DNA of 64,000 nt. Source: Brucella pituitosa (GTDB lineage Bacteria; Pseudomonadota; Alphaproteobacteria; Rhizobiales; Rhizobiaceae). The first letter of the stretch is position 1, and each line of letters begins with the position of its first letter. The stretch lies in NCBI RefSeq assembly GCF_003049685.1, contig NZ_PYSY02000002.1:558001-622000 (forward strand). The letters are read 5' to 3'. The translations under genes were made by a program, and so were the position numbers. Of this stretch, positions 54,160-63,334 are shown piece after piece. Below the pieces are notes generated by a model. The model searched no databases, was not told where the DNA came from, and saw nothing but the letters and a program-made list of their open reading frames with translations.

Positions 54160-55152
54160 TCAAGCGGCTGTTGAATAACGATTGATTGCTTCCGGCAGGC
54201 CAAACCGCGCCCTCAGCGTGGTGCCTTCGCCGTTGTGAACAAGCTTGTGAGCCTGCAATGCGGGCAGCAGTTCTCTGAGAACGAAATCGCTTTGCGATTG
54301 CGGATCAGACAAGAGCAACCTTATGCCCGAAGCGCCCCATGCTTGGTTCTCAATAACGGCATCAATCGTTTCCTGAACACTTAGCTTGTCAGAAAGCGCG
54401 ATGTCGGCGACGACAACCGGCGCTGTGCGATCATGCACGGATGCGCCAGCAGCCCTGATAAGCTGCTCATCCGCTGCAACAAACACCACATCCGCATTCC
54501 GGGCGACATTCAGCTCATCGAGGTTTGAAAGTTTGGTGGCTACAATCGGCTGGCCCTGCGGTGGACGCGGGGTGATTGAAGGCCCAAGAATTCGGAAATT
54601 GTCGCTTTCAAAGTTGATGTAGTGCAGTTTGGATGCATCAAGAAAACGCTGCGTTTTCTTATCGCGGATAACGGCATCGTCTTCCCAGCTATCCCAAAGC
54701 CTGCGGATAACTTCGATTGCATCCTGGGCGTCCGTTTTAAGCGCCTGTTGAGCAAGCAAAGGATAACCATTCAACGCACCCAGCGCTTTGCTGGCTTCCA
54801 GATTGCGCTGTTTTGTGAGCTGCTGCACAAGCAGTCCAGCACGTCCTTCGCTGACGTAGTCAAGCGTCGCAATGGTGGTCGAAACGTGAAACGGTTCCAG
54901 AAAATTGACTGGCGCACCGGCGATGATACCAATATTGGTGAGACGCGGTGCAAGCCAGTTGGCCAGCAAGATGGCATCCAGCCCATCGCCGCCCTTGTGT
55001 GCGAACTCATCTTCCAGTGTCAGAAATGCAAACGCACCATCAAACGGTTTTGTCAGCTCCGTCCAGAACTGCCGCGATTGCTTGAGGCTGGTTTGAGGTG
55101 CGGTTGCGGCGCTGATACCCACGCCTAAGAGCAGGGTTTTAGACTGCGTCAT
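54160..55152 (-). CDS. Luciferase-like flavin oxidoreductase (LLM 2)
   Basis: Protein of 330 residues of the LLM superfamily, more diverged than its neighbours. Visible are LDYVSEGRAGLLVQQL, corresponding to the LDxLSxGRxxxGV flavin region, and RNADVVFVAADEQLIRAA. The start MTQSKTLLLGVGISAATAPQ is a normal first beta strand. The usual LSxGRAGW part is altered (LLVQQLTKQ), so it may not bind flavin in the standard way, or it may serve as a partner subunit of LLM 1. The stop overlaps the upstream TTG of LLM 1, showing tight coupling. Confidence 0.82.
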   Translation of the reverse strand: MTQSKTLLLGVGISAATAPQTSLKQSRQFWTELTKPFDGAFAFLTLEDEFAHKGGDGLDAILLANWLAPRLTNIGIIAGAPVNFLEPFHVSTTIATLDYVSEGRAGLLVQQLTKQRNLEASKALGALNGYPLLAQQALKTDAQDAIEVIRRLWDSWEDDAVIRDKKTQRFLDASKLHYINFESDNFRILGPSITPRPPQGQPIVATKLSNLDELNVARNADVVFVAADEQLIRAAGASVHDRTAPVVVADIALSDKLSVQETIDAVIENQAWGASGIRLLLSDPQSQSDFVLRELLPALQAHKLVHNGEGTTLRARFGLPEAINRYSTAA

Positions 55153-55187
55153 ATTTTATTCCGATCGTAATTAAATGGATTGGATAA

Positions 55188-56216
55188 CTAGCCAGCGCGA
55201 ACGACGCTCAGCTCTGGCTTGCTTGCGCCCGAGGCGGGAATAAGCCGCGCAAAGTCTGTGAGAATTTGCGCATAATCCTCGGCGTGAAATTCGTAAGGCA
55301 GCTCTAGGCGAAATTCGGAGACAAGCGGGAGAACAGGATCGGCTGCAAGTGTTTCCAGAATTTGCTCTGTCGTGCCCACAATATCGGGCAGAAACAAAGT
55401 GCGGCGCGGACCATGGGCGAAACCCGTTCGCTTGTCGCGTTCGGAGGCGAATTCCGCATAGCGACGGCGCGCATCGGGACTTGCACTGTCCGTGGGCAAG
55501 ATCACCCGGCCAAGTGCGACACGAGGCGCACGCTCATGCACCCATTCCTGACGGAACCGTTCTATGAGTGCTTTTTGGGCTGTCAGAAAATCATCCGTGT
55601 TCTCACCGCTGACAATGTTTCCCGTCAGAAGATTAAACCCAGCCTGCCCCGCCCAACGTGCTGAATTTTGTGATCCACCGCCATACCACAGGCGGTCGGT
55701 CAGCCCTTTGGCAAAGGGTCTTAAACGCGGGATTTGCGCACCAGCGGCATTGCCCGCTTCGGTCTCGCCCGAAAGTGGTTCTGACCGCAGAGCCTGTGCC
55801 AGTTTTTCTGCACGCGCGTGACTGAAATCAGCGATGGGAGCGGCATCGACGAAATCTGCAATAAGATGCGCAAAAGGCGGCGCACCAACTGAAACGCCAA
55901 CATTCAGCCTGCCGTTTGACAGCAGGTCCACAGTTGCAAGATCTTCGGCCAGCCGGAACGGGTTTTCATATCCAAGCTGGATGACCGCAGTGCCAAGACC
56001 GATGCGTTTTGTTCGCTGCGAAGCGGCAGCGAGGAAGGTAGCGGCAGATGAAATGCCGCGTTCCAGATGGCGCTGGCGCACCCATGCGCTGTCATATCCC
56101 AGCTGCTCTCCATGTTCGAAAAGTTGGAGCGTATCCTCTAAACCCCGTGCGGGATCACTCTCGTGATGACTGCCGGGAATGAGAAAGGCGAAATGTTCGA
56201 TATGTGAAAGGGGCAT
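55188..56216 (-). CDS. Luciferase-like flavin-dependent monooxygenase (LLM 3)
   Basis: Monooxygenase of 342 residues. The barrel start is MPLSHIEHFAFLIPGSH, followed by LEDTLQLFEHGEQLGYDSAWVRQRHLERG, IGLGTAVIQLGYENPFRLAEDLATVDLLSNGRLNVGVSVG and LWYGGGSQNSARWAGQAGFNLLTG. These are standard LLM flavin-binding and substrate-pocket regions. It lies 35 bases upstream of LLM 2 and 15 bases downstream of the GNAT gene. The ribosome site is AAGGGAAAC. Alkane- or arene-sulfonate relatives are the nearest named types, but the substrate is open. Confidence 0.88.
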   Translation of the reverse strand: MPLSHIEHFAFLIPGSHHESDPARGLEDTLQLFEHGEQLGYDSAWVRQRHLERGISSAATFLAAASQRTKRIGLGTAVIQLGYENPFRLAEDLATVDLLSNGRLNVGVSVGAPPFAHLIADFVDAAPIADFSHARAEKLAQALRSEPLSGETEAGNAAGAQIPRLRPFAKGLTDRLWYGGGSQNSARWAGQAGFNLLTGNIVSGENTDDFLTAQKALIERFRQEWVHERAPRVALGRVILPTDSASPDARRRYAEFASERDKRTGFAHGPRRTLFLPDIVGTTEQILETLAADPVLPLVSEFRLELPYEFHAEDYAQILTDFARLIPASGASKPELSVVRAG

Positions 56217-56231
56217 GGCTTGTTTCCCTTC

Positions 56232-56858
56232 TCACGCAGCGGTTTCGCGATAGCTTTGAAGTCGCGCAAGAATTTTTGCTTCCTGCACCGCCTTACGTTC
56301 CTGCACGCGCTGCGTTGCCTCCTCAAATGAGGCCGATGCGGGATAGAGCGGCGAGGAGATCTGCTGGCCTAGCTTGGAGCCGATGTGCTTTTCAAAAGGC
56401 AGCGACCGATATTGCTGAACATCTAAAGATGTGTCGAAGAGCGGGCGATAGCCGAGTGAAATGTAAAGCGCTGTGGCCTCGGGTTGGCGAAAGCCGGTCG
56501 AGAGATAAGCCCGTGTGTAACCTAGCTCACCGGCACTTTCTTCAAGCGCCAAAACGATGCGGCGCGCCAGTCCCTGCCTACGCAAATGCGATGCCGTCCA
56601 GATACGCTTGAGTTCGACGGTTTCATCGTCGTGGCTCATATAGGCACCCCCGGCAATGGTCTCCCCATCGCGCTGAAGCAGCAGGAAACCGCCAAGCGGC
56701 GCCGCAAATGCCTCTGTGGGATAGCGCAGAATTTCTGTGCGCGCGCCGCCCGGTCGGTCCAGATTCGCATAACGGCTGTCATATTCATGAACCAGCCCAT
56801 CGATGAGAGGCTGTGCTGCCGGGTCCAAAAGAGAAGACTGGATAATAGTATCAACCAT
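56232..56858 (-). CDS. GNAT-family N-acetyltransferase
   Basis: Acetyl-CoA-dependent transferase of 208 residues. The acetyl-CoA loop is LRRQGLARRIVLALEESA, preceded by VELKRIWT. An acetyl-accepting region GYTRAYLSTGFRQPEATALYISLGYRP completes motif B. The start at 56858 follows a GGAGG ribosome site; 37 more upstream codons have none. It is the first gene of the LLM cluster. In Bacillus, an acetyltransferase of this family N-acetylates S-modified cysteines before an LLM enzyme acts on them. The present gene could play the same role; this is inference. Confidence 0.88.
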   Translation of the reverse strand: MVDTIIQSSLLDPAAQPLIDGLVHEYDSRYANLDRPGGARTEILRYPTEAFAAPLGGFLLLQRDGETIAGGAYMSHDDETVELKRIWTASHLRRQGLARRIVLALEESAGELGYTRAYLSTGFRQPEATALYISLGYRPLFDTSLDVQQYRSLPFEKHIGSKLGQQISSPLYPASASFEEATQRVQERKAVQEAKILARLQSYRETAA

Positions 56859-56962
56859 AGAATGCCTCCGCTGAAACAAATCCTGTCCGACTTGTGTTGA
56901 GTGGAAGCATAAAGCTGCCATCGAACAGTATCTCTCCTTAACGGTGCCTCTTTGCTCGCACG

Positions 56963-56996
56963 TTTGCACGGCATGAACGTTTAATGAGCGTGCAAA
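56963..56996. promoter_or_regulatory. Inverted repeat in the divergent GNAT/LLM 4 promoter region
   Basis: tttgcacg (56963-56970) and cgtgcaaa (56989-56996) are perfect 8-bp arms with 18 bases between, in the 217-base region between the divergent GNAT and LLM 4 genes. A regulator binding here could switch both transcripts together. No regulator gene is adjacent. Confidence 0.5.
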
Positions 56997-57075
56997 TATT
57001 GGAAGATCGTTGCTCGATTAATATTCTACAAAAAACATAGATTATCTCCTCATTGAAGTTGTTGGTGAGGATCAA

Positions 57076-58077
57076 ATGCCCTACGCGCTCAGTTTTCTCG
57101 ATAAAAGTCCCATTCATGACGGCGAAGCAGCCCAGGCGGCGCTGACCCGCACGATAAAGCTTGCGCAGAAAGCAGAAGCCGCAGGCTTTCATCGTTTCTG
57201 GGTGGCAGAGCACCACAACTCACCGGGGCTTGCCAGTTCGTCACCGGAGGTACTGATCGGCTTTTTGTTGGCTCATACCCATCATATCCGGATTGGTTCT
57301 GGCGGTGTGATGCTGCAGCATTACAGCGCGTACAAAGTCGCTGAGAACTTCAATCTGCTTGCATCACTTGCCCCGGGACGGGTCGATTTGGGCGTCGGAA
57401 AAGCGCCGGGTGGCTTGCCGCTGTCAACTCGCGCATTGCAAGGGGCTTATGACCCAGACCGAAAGCCATCTTTTAAACAGCAACTCGCAGAGCTTGATGG
57501 GTATCTCGATCATGGTTCAGAGAAACCAGATGATGAAAACGGTATTGCCGCCTATCCGGTTCCGCCGCAAAAACCTGAACGTTTCCTGCTGGGTGCGAGC
57601 GTCGAAAGTGCTGAACTTGCGGCGCAGCTCGATTGGAACTTCGTTTATGCCGGACATATTCAGGGCGATCCGGCAGCCATCAAAGAAGCGGTTGAAGCCT
57701 ATCGGACAATTACGAACCGCCCTGCCATTTTAGCGGTCAGCGTTATTGTTGCTGAGAGCGATGCCGAGGCGGAAAAACTGGCAGGCGATATTCGCCGCTT
57801 CCGTGTCGCGGTCGAAGGCCTGCAGCCAGTCAATGTCGGCAGTCACGAACAGGCGCTTGAATATGTGCGACAGGCCGGTGCCACACAATACAGCATCGAA
57901 GAGCGCACGCCTCGTGTGATCCGTGGCACAGCCTTGCATGTTCACAATGAGCTTCAACGCCTGCATCGGGAGTTGGGCATCGCCGAGTTCGTTGTCGACT
58001 GTCCTGTTTCAGAAGGCAGCCATCGTCTCAAAACCATTGAGCTGCTCGCCAATAATCGCCCGGCAATCGCGGCATAA
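57076..58077 (+). CDS. Luciferase-like flavin oxidoreductase, MsnO8 type (LLM 4)
   Basis: Flavin-dependent enzyme of 333 residues. It has the bacterial MsnO8/YhbW-like start MPYALSFLDKSPIHDGE and AEAAGFHRFWVAEHHN, then IRIGSGGVMLQHYSAYKVAENFNLLASLAPGRVDLGVGKAPGG. The ribosome site is GAGGATC. It is divergent from the GNAT/LLM operon and is the first gene of the run with the third peptide-type transporter, only 33 bases before the first binding protein. This links LLM 4 to the imported compound. Confidence 0.9.
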   Translation: MPYALSFLDKSPIHDGEAAQAALTRTIKLAQKAEAAGFHRFWVAEHHNSPGLASSSPEVLIGFLLAHTHHIRIGSGGVMLQHYSAYKVAENFNLLASLAPGRVDLGVGKAPGGLPLSTRALQGAYDPDRKPSFKQQLAELDGYLDHGSEKPDDENGIAAYPVPPQKPERFLLGASVESAELAAQLDWNFVYAGHIQGDPAAIKEAVEAYRTITNRPAILAVSVIVAESDAEAEKLAGDIRRFRVAVEGLQPVNVGSHEQALEYVRQAGATQYSIEERTPRVIRGTALHVHNELQRLHRELGIAEFVVDCPVSEGSHRLKTIELLANNRPAIAA

Positions 58078-58110
58078 ACTCTCCCAATTTCCCGACACTG
58101 GATATTCAAC

Positions 58111-59742
58111 GTGGTAACAAGACGAGCTTTCCTGGCTGGCGCCAGCGCCCTTACTCTGATCATCGCTGCTGGAGCCGAAATCACTTCGGCCAAAGCGAAT
58201 GCTGAACCCGTCAGCGGTGGTTCTCTCACATGGGGTGTGGAGACAGAACCAAGCACACTTAACCCCCATTTGAACGGTCAGGCCAAAGCCAAGCTCATCT
58301 TGCGCAACAGTTATGAATCCCTTTTAGCCCGCACACCGGATGGTGGCTATGTGCCGTGGCTCGCCAAGAGCTATGAAGTTTCTGACGACGGCAAAACCTA
58401 CACGTTTAAACTACGCGACGGCGTGAAGTTTTCGGATGGTGAGAAATTCGATGCAGCGGCTGTTGCTCTCAACTTTAGCAAACTCAAAGAACCCACTTAT
58501 TCAGGAAGCATCAGCGCAGGCCATGTCGCGCGTGTCAGCGAAGTAACGGCCGTTGATCCACTAACTGTCGTTATAAAACTCGACCGCGTTTACGCACCTT
58601 TTCTGGATGGTGCGGCAGGCATTGAACTGATCTCGCCCAAAGCATTTGAATCTACACAGCTGAAGGCTGGTGGAACAGAAGTCGCAGGAACCGGCCCCTT
58701 TGTTATCGACCGTTATATCAAGGGTCAGGAAATCCGCTTCGTTAAAAACCCGGCTTATAATTCGGCGCCCGAAAATGCCGCGCATCAAGGCCCGGCCTAT
58801 CTCGATGATGTGACCTATCGTTTCCTGCCTGAATCCTCAGTGCGTATCGGCGCACTCACTTCCGGGCAGATTGATGCCGCAGAAGGTATCTCCGGCAACG
58901 ATGCGCAACTTTTCAAAGACAATCCAGAATTTAGCTACCAAACTTCAATCAACACCGGAACGCCTTACACGCTCTATCTCAACATCACCCGCGAACCCAC
59001 TTCCGACGTCAATGTCCGTAAAGCAGTGCTGGCTGCCGTCGATGTCGAACGCATTATTCAGTCGGTTTATCGCGGTGAAAGGGAACGTGCCTGGGGCATT
59101 CTTACGCCCGCCGACACAGACTTTTACGATAATTCGATTGAAGACACTTACGGGTTTAATCCAGAACTTGCCAATAAGCTTCTCGATGAAGCTGGCTGGA
59201 CGGAACGTGATGCGGACGGCTTCCGCACCAAAGACGGCAAACGTCTGACAATCGAGGTTGTGCAGTCACAATCCACCGTGCGCGACCAGCGGGATATTCT
59301 GTTACAGGCGGTACAGGCACAGGCGCGGCAGAATGCGGGCATCGATATTGCGCTGCAATATGTCGATGCGGGTACCTATTCCAGCCGTCAGAAAGACGGC
59401 GAATACGGCATCATTCCAAACTCGACCACGACGCAGGAAAACGGCGTCACCATCTACTTCCATTATCTGCCACGAGATAAGGGCGGCTCGATCAACTATA
59501 GCCGGACAGAAGACCCCAAAGTCTCCCAATGGTTGGACCAAGGCGCTTCGACGCTCGATCCCAAAAGGCGCTTTGAGACTTACGCAGAACTGCAACGCTT
59601 CGCGCTGCTCGATCAGGCTTACGGCCTGCCACTTTATGTTCCAGCCGATCAGATCGTCGCATCATCCCGCGTTCAAGGCATTGGTTTCCGCTCTTTCAAG
59701 CGGCTTCCGGAAAACGCCTACGACATCTGGCTTCAAAATTAA
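58111..59742 (+). CDS. Peptide-type ABC binding protein with Tat-like signal, copy 1
   Basis: Periplasmic family 5 binding protein of 543 residues. The GTG at 58111 opens a twin-arginine-like signal TRRAFLAGASALTLIIAAGA. The mature start is GGSLTWGVETEPSTLNPHLNG, as in DppA-like proteins, followed by YTFKLRDGVKFSDGEKFDAAA and VRKAVLAAVDVERIIQSVY. Its ribosome site is weak. It lies directly before a close paralogue of the same length. The cargo is unknown, but coupling with LLM 4 suggests a sulfur-bearing peptide or amino-acid conjugate. Confidence 0.88.
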   Translation: MVTRRAFLAGASALTLIIAAGAEITSAKANAEPVSGGSLTWGVETEPSTLNPHLNGQAKAKLILRNSYESLLARTPDGGYVPWLAKSYEVSDDGKTYTFKLRDGVKFSDGEKFDAAAVALNFSKLKEPTYSGSISAGHVARVSEVTAVDPLTVVIKLDRVYAPFLDGAAGIELISPKAFESTQLKAGGTEVAGTGPFVIDRYIKGQEIRFVKNPAYNSAPENAAHQGPAYLDDVTYRFLPESSVRIGALTSGQIDAAEGISGNDAQLFKDNPEFSYQTSINTGTPYTLYLNITREPTSDVNVRKAVLAAVDVERIIQSVYRGERERAWGILTPADTDFYDNSIEDTYGFNPELANKLLDEAGWTERDADGFRTKDGKRLTIEVVQSQSTVRDQRDILLQAVQAQARQNAGIDIALQYVDAGTYSSRQKDGEYGIIPNSTTTQENGVTIYFHYLPRDKGGSINYSRTEDPKVSQWLDQGASTLDPKRRFETYAELQRFALLDQAYGLPLYVPADQIVASSRVQGIGFRSFKRLPENAYDIWLQN

Positions 59743-59770
59743 TTTCATCCTTCTTACGAGAGACCGATAC

Positions 59771-61393
59771 ATGCTTAATCGCCGATATTTCCTGACACTC
59801 GGAACCGCAGTTTTCACAGCGGTCGCACTGCCAAAAATCGCATTCGCGGAAGATGCCAAACCCGTTGAAGGTGGCAAGCTGGTCTGGGGCGTTGAAACTC
59901 AGCCTGCAACACTCAATCCGCAACTCAATGGTCAGGACAAAACCAAACTTCTGTTGCGCAATGCTTATGAATCGCTGCTCGCACGCACCGCTGACGGCGG
60001 TTATGTATCTTGGCTTGCGAAAGATCATAAGATTTCGGACGACGGTAAAACCTACACATTCACGCTACGCGATGATGTGAAGTTTACGGACGGCGAAAAA
60101 TTCAATGCGGAAGCCGTAGTAGCCAACATTACGGCGCTCAAGGACCCGGCCTATTCCGGCAGCACAAGCACCGGGCCAGTGTCGCGCATTGCAGAAGCGA
60201 AAGCGCTTGACGAAAACACCGTCAGTTTCACGCTCAAAGGCATTTACGCGCCATTTCTCGATTATATTGCCAGCCTGGAAATTCTCTCACCTGCTGCATT
60301 TAAATCTGAAGAAATCAAATCCGGCGGCCCTCAGATTGCAGGAACCGGTCCTTTCATTTTGAAGCGCTATGCCAAAGGACAGGAACTCAACTTCGCAAAA
60401 AACCCGGATTACAACTGGGCACCGGCAAATGCTGCTCATCAGGGTCCAGCCTATCTTGATGAAGTGACCTACCGTTTCCTGGGCGAGTCTTCGGTCAGAA
60501 CCGGCGCTCTTACGTCTGGTCAGGTTGATGTCATTGAAGGTGTGTCGGGCAATGATGCGGCCTTGTTCAAGGATAATCCTGACTTCACCTATCAGACGGC
60601 CCTGAATACCGGCACACCTTATTCGCTTTTCCTCAATGTCGAATGGGGGCCGACGCAGGAGCTTAATGTTCGCAAAGCACTGGTTGCAGCGATTGATGTC
60701 GATGCCGTTCTCAAGTCTGTCTATCGCGGGGAACGCACCCGCGCATGGGGCATCACTTCGCCTATTGATCCGCAGTTCTACGATAAAAGCATCGAAGGAA
60801 AATACGGTGCCAATCCAGAGCTTGCCAACAAGCTTCTCGATGAAGCGGGATGGACGGAACGCAATGCGGAAGGCTTCCGCACCAAGGATGGCAAGTCGCT
60901 GACCATCGAAGTTATTCAGGCACAGGCGACCGTGCGTGATCAGCGTGACGTTCTCTTGCAGGCTTTGCAGGCACAGGCGCGCCAGAGTGCGGGCATTGAT
61001 CTCAAGATCGTTTATGTGGATGCCGGAACCTACACAGATCGCCGCAAGACCGGAGAATTTGGCTCGATTGCCAATTCCAATACGCCAACCGATGCTATCG
61101 ATATCGAGCTGCATTACCTGCCACTCGATAAGGGCGGTTACATCAATTACAGCCGCGCTTCAGCACCTGAATTAGCGCAATGGCTGAATGAAGCCGCCTC
61201 AACGCTCGATCAGGCAAAGCGGTTTGAGCTTTACAGCAAGCTGCAAAATTTCGCCATTTTGGATCAGGCCTATGCCTTGCCGCTTTATGAACCTGAAGAT
61301 CAGGTTGCGGCTGCAAGTTATGTCAAAGGCATCAGCTTCCGGCCGTTCAAACAACTTCCTGAAAGCGCCTACGACATCTGGCGCAGCGAATAA
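59771..61393 (+). CDS. Peptide-type ABC binding protein with Tat-like signal, copy 2
   Basis: Periplasmic family 5 binding protein of 540 residues, starting at an ATG at 59771 with NRRYFLTLGTAVFTAVALP as signal. The mature protein matches copy 1 along its length: GGKLVWGVETQPATLNPQLNG, FTLRDDVKFTDGEKF, VRKALVAAIDVDAVLKSVYRGERTRAWG, and the ending FKQLPESAYDIW. An ORF start 171 codons upstream lies inside copy 1 and is not believable. Two binding proteins probably serve one channel and broaden its range. Confidence 0.9.
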   Translation: MLNRRYFLTLGTAVFTAVALPKIAFAEDAKPVEGGKLVWGVETQPATLNPQLNGQDKTKLLLRNAYESLLARTADGGYVSWLAKDHKISDDGKTYTFTLRDDVKFTDGEKFNAEAVVANITALKDPAYSGSTSTGPVSRIAEAKALDENTVSFTLKGIYAPFLDYIASLEILSPAAFKSEEIKSGGPQIAGTGPFILKRYAKGQELNFAKNPDYNWAPANAAHQGPAYLDEVTYRFLGESSVRTGALTSGQVDVIEGVSGNDAALFKDNPDFTYQTALNTGTPYSLFLNVEWGPTQELNVRKALVAAIDVDAVLKSVYRGERTRAWGITSPIDPQFYDKSIEGKYGANPELANKLLDEAGWTERNAEGFRTKDGKSLTIEVIQAQATVRDQRDVLLQALQAQARQSAGIDLKIVYVDAGTYTDRRKTGEFGSIANSNTPTDAIDIELHYLPLDKGGYINYSRASAPELAQWLNEAASTLDQAKRFELYSKLQNFAILDQAYALPLYEPEDQVAAASYVKGISFRPFKQLPESAYDIWRSE

Positions 61394-61435
61394 ACACGCC
61401 TTCCCGCGAACTTCGACACAAAGGAGCTACAGATC

Positions 61436-62443
61436 ATGGATGCTGAAAATACCACGACCATAGGTCGCGCACCCGCAAGCTGGTTGCCCCGGCGTTTCGG
61501 AATTCCGCGCAACAGCCTTGCGGGACAAATCACCCTGCGCATAAGCTCAGGCCTACTGGTTCTGTGGGCGGCGATCACCCTGAGCTTCATCAGCGTCCAT
61601 CTAGCACCAGGCGACATCGTCAGCATACTGATTGGCGAACAGTTACGCACGCCTGAAGTCGAAGCTGCCATTCGCGCAGAATGGGGGCTGGATGATCCAA
61701 TTTTCATGCAATACCTATCCTATCTCGGACGTATTCTGCATGGCGATTTTGGTCGATCCTATTATCTGCAGACAGACGTTTCACAGCTGTTGTTTTCGCA
61801 GATGTGGCCGACGCTAAAGCTCGCGGGGGCAGCACTTTTTGTGGCAATCGTCTTTGCTGTTGGCAGCGCTGTTCTGACTGCTGGTAAAAAGCTGCCGCGT
61901 TCAATCGCAGCGGGCACAGAACTGGTTCTGATTTCAACGCCATCCTTCTGGCTTGGCATCGTTCTGCTCTTCGTCTTCTCCTTTACACTCAAGCTGTTTC
62001 CGGTGTCGGGCGACAGGAATTTCGCAGCACTCGTTCTTCCAGCTCTATCGCTTGGTTTGTCTTTAGGCGCGGTGATCGGACAGGTCCTACGCGAAGGTCT
62101 GGAACGCGCACTGGAAGAACCCTTTGCGCTGACAGTGCGTAGTTGGGGGACCAGCAATCTTGTGCTGCGTTTGAGACATGGTTTGCGCCACGCATCGCTA
62201 CCCGCAGTTACACTGACCGGCTGGCTGATTGGCGGACTTCTTTCAGGCGCAGTCATCACCGAAGCCGTCTTCGGGCGTCCCGGTCTTGGCCGCATCACGG
62301 TTGATGCAGTGCTTTATCACGACCTGCCGGTGGTGCTGGCTGTCGCTATTTTCTCGGCGTTTATCTATGTGGTGATGAGCACCATCGTTGATGTGCTCTA
62401 TCTGCTGATTGATCCGCGCCTGAGAACCGAAGGTCGGAGATAG
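61436..62443 (+). CDS. Peptide-type ABC transporter permease, DppB-like
   Basis: Inner-membrane permease of 335 residues. After a 35-residue cytoplasmic start, helix 1 is LRISSGLLVLWAAITLSFIS, followed by VHLAPGDIVSILIGEQ. The EAA-type loop is VRSWGTSNLVLRLRHGLRHASLPAVT, and the C-terminus VDVLYLLIDPRLRTEG is diagnostic. AAGGAGCTACAGATC precedes the ATG. It lies 43 bases after the second binding protein. Confidence 0.92.
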   Translation: MDAENTTTIGRAPASWLPRRFGIPRNSLAGQITLRISSGLLVLWAAITLSFISVHLAPGDIVSILIGEQLRTPEVEAAIRAEWGLDDPIFMQYLSYLGRILHGDFGRSYYLQTDVSQLLFSQMWPTLKLAGAALFVAIVFAVGSAVLTAGKKLPRSIAAGTELVLISTPSFWLGIVLLFVFSFTLKLFPVSGDRNFAALVLPALSLGLSLGAVIGQVLREGLERALEEPFALTVRSWGTSNLVLRLRHGLRHASLPAVTLTGWLIGGLLSGAVITEAVFGRPGLGRITVDAVLYHDLPVVLAVAIFSAFIYVVMSTIVDVLYLLIDPRLRTEGRR

Positions 62444-62446
62444 ATC

Positions 62447-63334
62447 ATGAGTGTCACCCCCGCACTTGAAACACACTCGACGGCAAAACCGGCTGGTACA
62501 AGCTTACGTAATCTGGCCCGATTGGTCCTTTCGCGCCCGGCACTGGCACTACCATCACTCTTTCTAACGCTCATTGCCGTTGCAACGCTCTGGCCGGGTT
62601 TACTTACAACAGCCGATCCATTGCTGGCCGATCCGTTACAAGCACAATTGCCGCCGTCGGCAGAACATTGGTTTGGCACCGATCATTTGGGCCGCGACGT
62701 GTTTTCACGCGTGGTTCACGGTGCGCGCTATTCCGTTCTGATCGGCTTTAGTGCTGTGGCTATCGGTGCTATAGCTGGCTCCATTCTAGGGCTGCTGGCT
62801 GGATTATCGCGCGGCCTGATTGATGAAGCAATTTCCCGTTTTCTTGACGTGGTGTCTTCGTTTCCCGATCTGCTGCTGGCTCTTGTTTTCATCTCGTTCA
62901 CAGGACCGGGCACCGTCAATCTGATCTTTGCGCTTGGGGTTGCCATCATTCCGCGTTTCGCCCGCGTCGTGCGCGCGCAGACCTTTGTTATCGCGCAAAG
63001 CGGTTATGTCGAGCAGGCGAAAACATTTGGGCTGAAGCGTCACATCCTCGTACTGCGGCATGTATTGCCCCACGCCATTGCGCAGGTACCAATCCTTGCA
63101 ACAATCGGGCTTGGCACAGCGATCATCAGCGCTGCGGGCTTGAGCTTTCTTGGCATGGGACCGCAGCCGCCAGCTCCCGAATGGGGCGCGATGCTCTCAG
63201 AAGCGCGCAATTATCTGCGTGTTGCATGGTGGATTGGCGTCTGGCCCGGTCTGGCCATCACACTCACCGTTATCTCCATCAGCATTCTCGGACGCCGTTG
63301 GCAGCTTGCCTTTGAAGGCCGGAGGCAGTCATGA
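62447..63334 (+). CDS. Peptide-type ABC transporter permease, DppC-like
   Basis: Inner-membrane permease of 295 residues, starting three bases after the DppB-like stop. Motifs are HWFGTDHLGRDVFSRVVHGARYSVLIG, the EAA loop VEQAKTFGLKRHILVLRHVLPHAIA, and SFLGMGPQPPAPEWGAML. The C-terminus ISILGRRWQLAFEGR is shorter than in DppC. Its stop overlaps the ATPase start by 4 bases. It completes the membrane channel. Confidence 0.92.
   Translation: MSVTPALETHSTAKPAGTSLRNLARLVLSRPALALPSLFLTLIAVATLWPGLLTTADPLLADPLQAQLPPSAEHWFGTDHLGRDVFSRVVHGARYSVLIGFSAVAIGAIAGSILGLLAGLSRGLIDEAISRFLDVVSSFPDLLLALVFISFTGPGTVNLIFALGVAIIPRFARVVRAQTFVIAQSGYVEQAKTFGLKRHILVLRHVLPHAIAQVPILATIGLGTAIISAAGLSFLGMGPQPPAPEWGAMLSEARNYLRVAWWIGVWPGLAITLTVISISILGRRWQLAFEGRRQS

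Noticed and set aside
59258-59770. 171-codon upstream extension of the second Tat-signal binding protein
   Set aside because: It lies fully inside the first binding-protein gene in another frame; the signal peptide begins at 59771.
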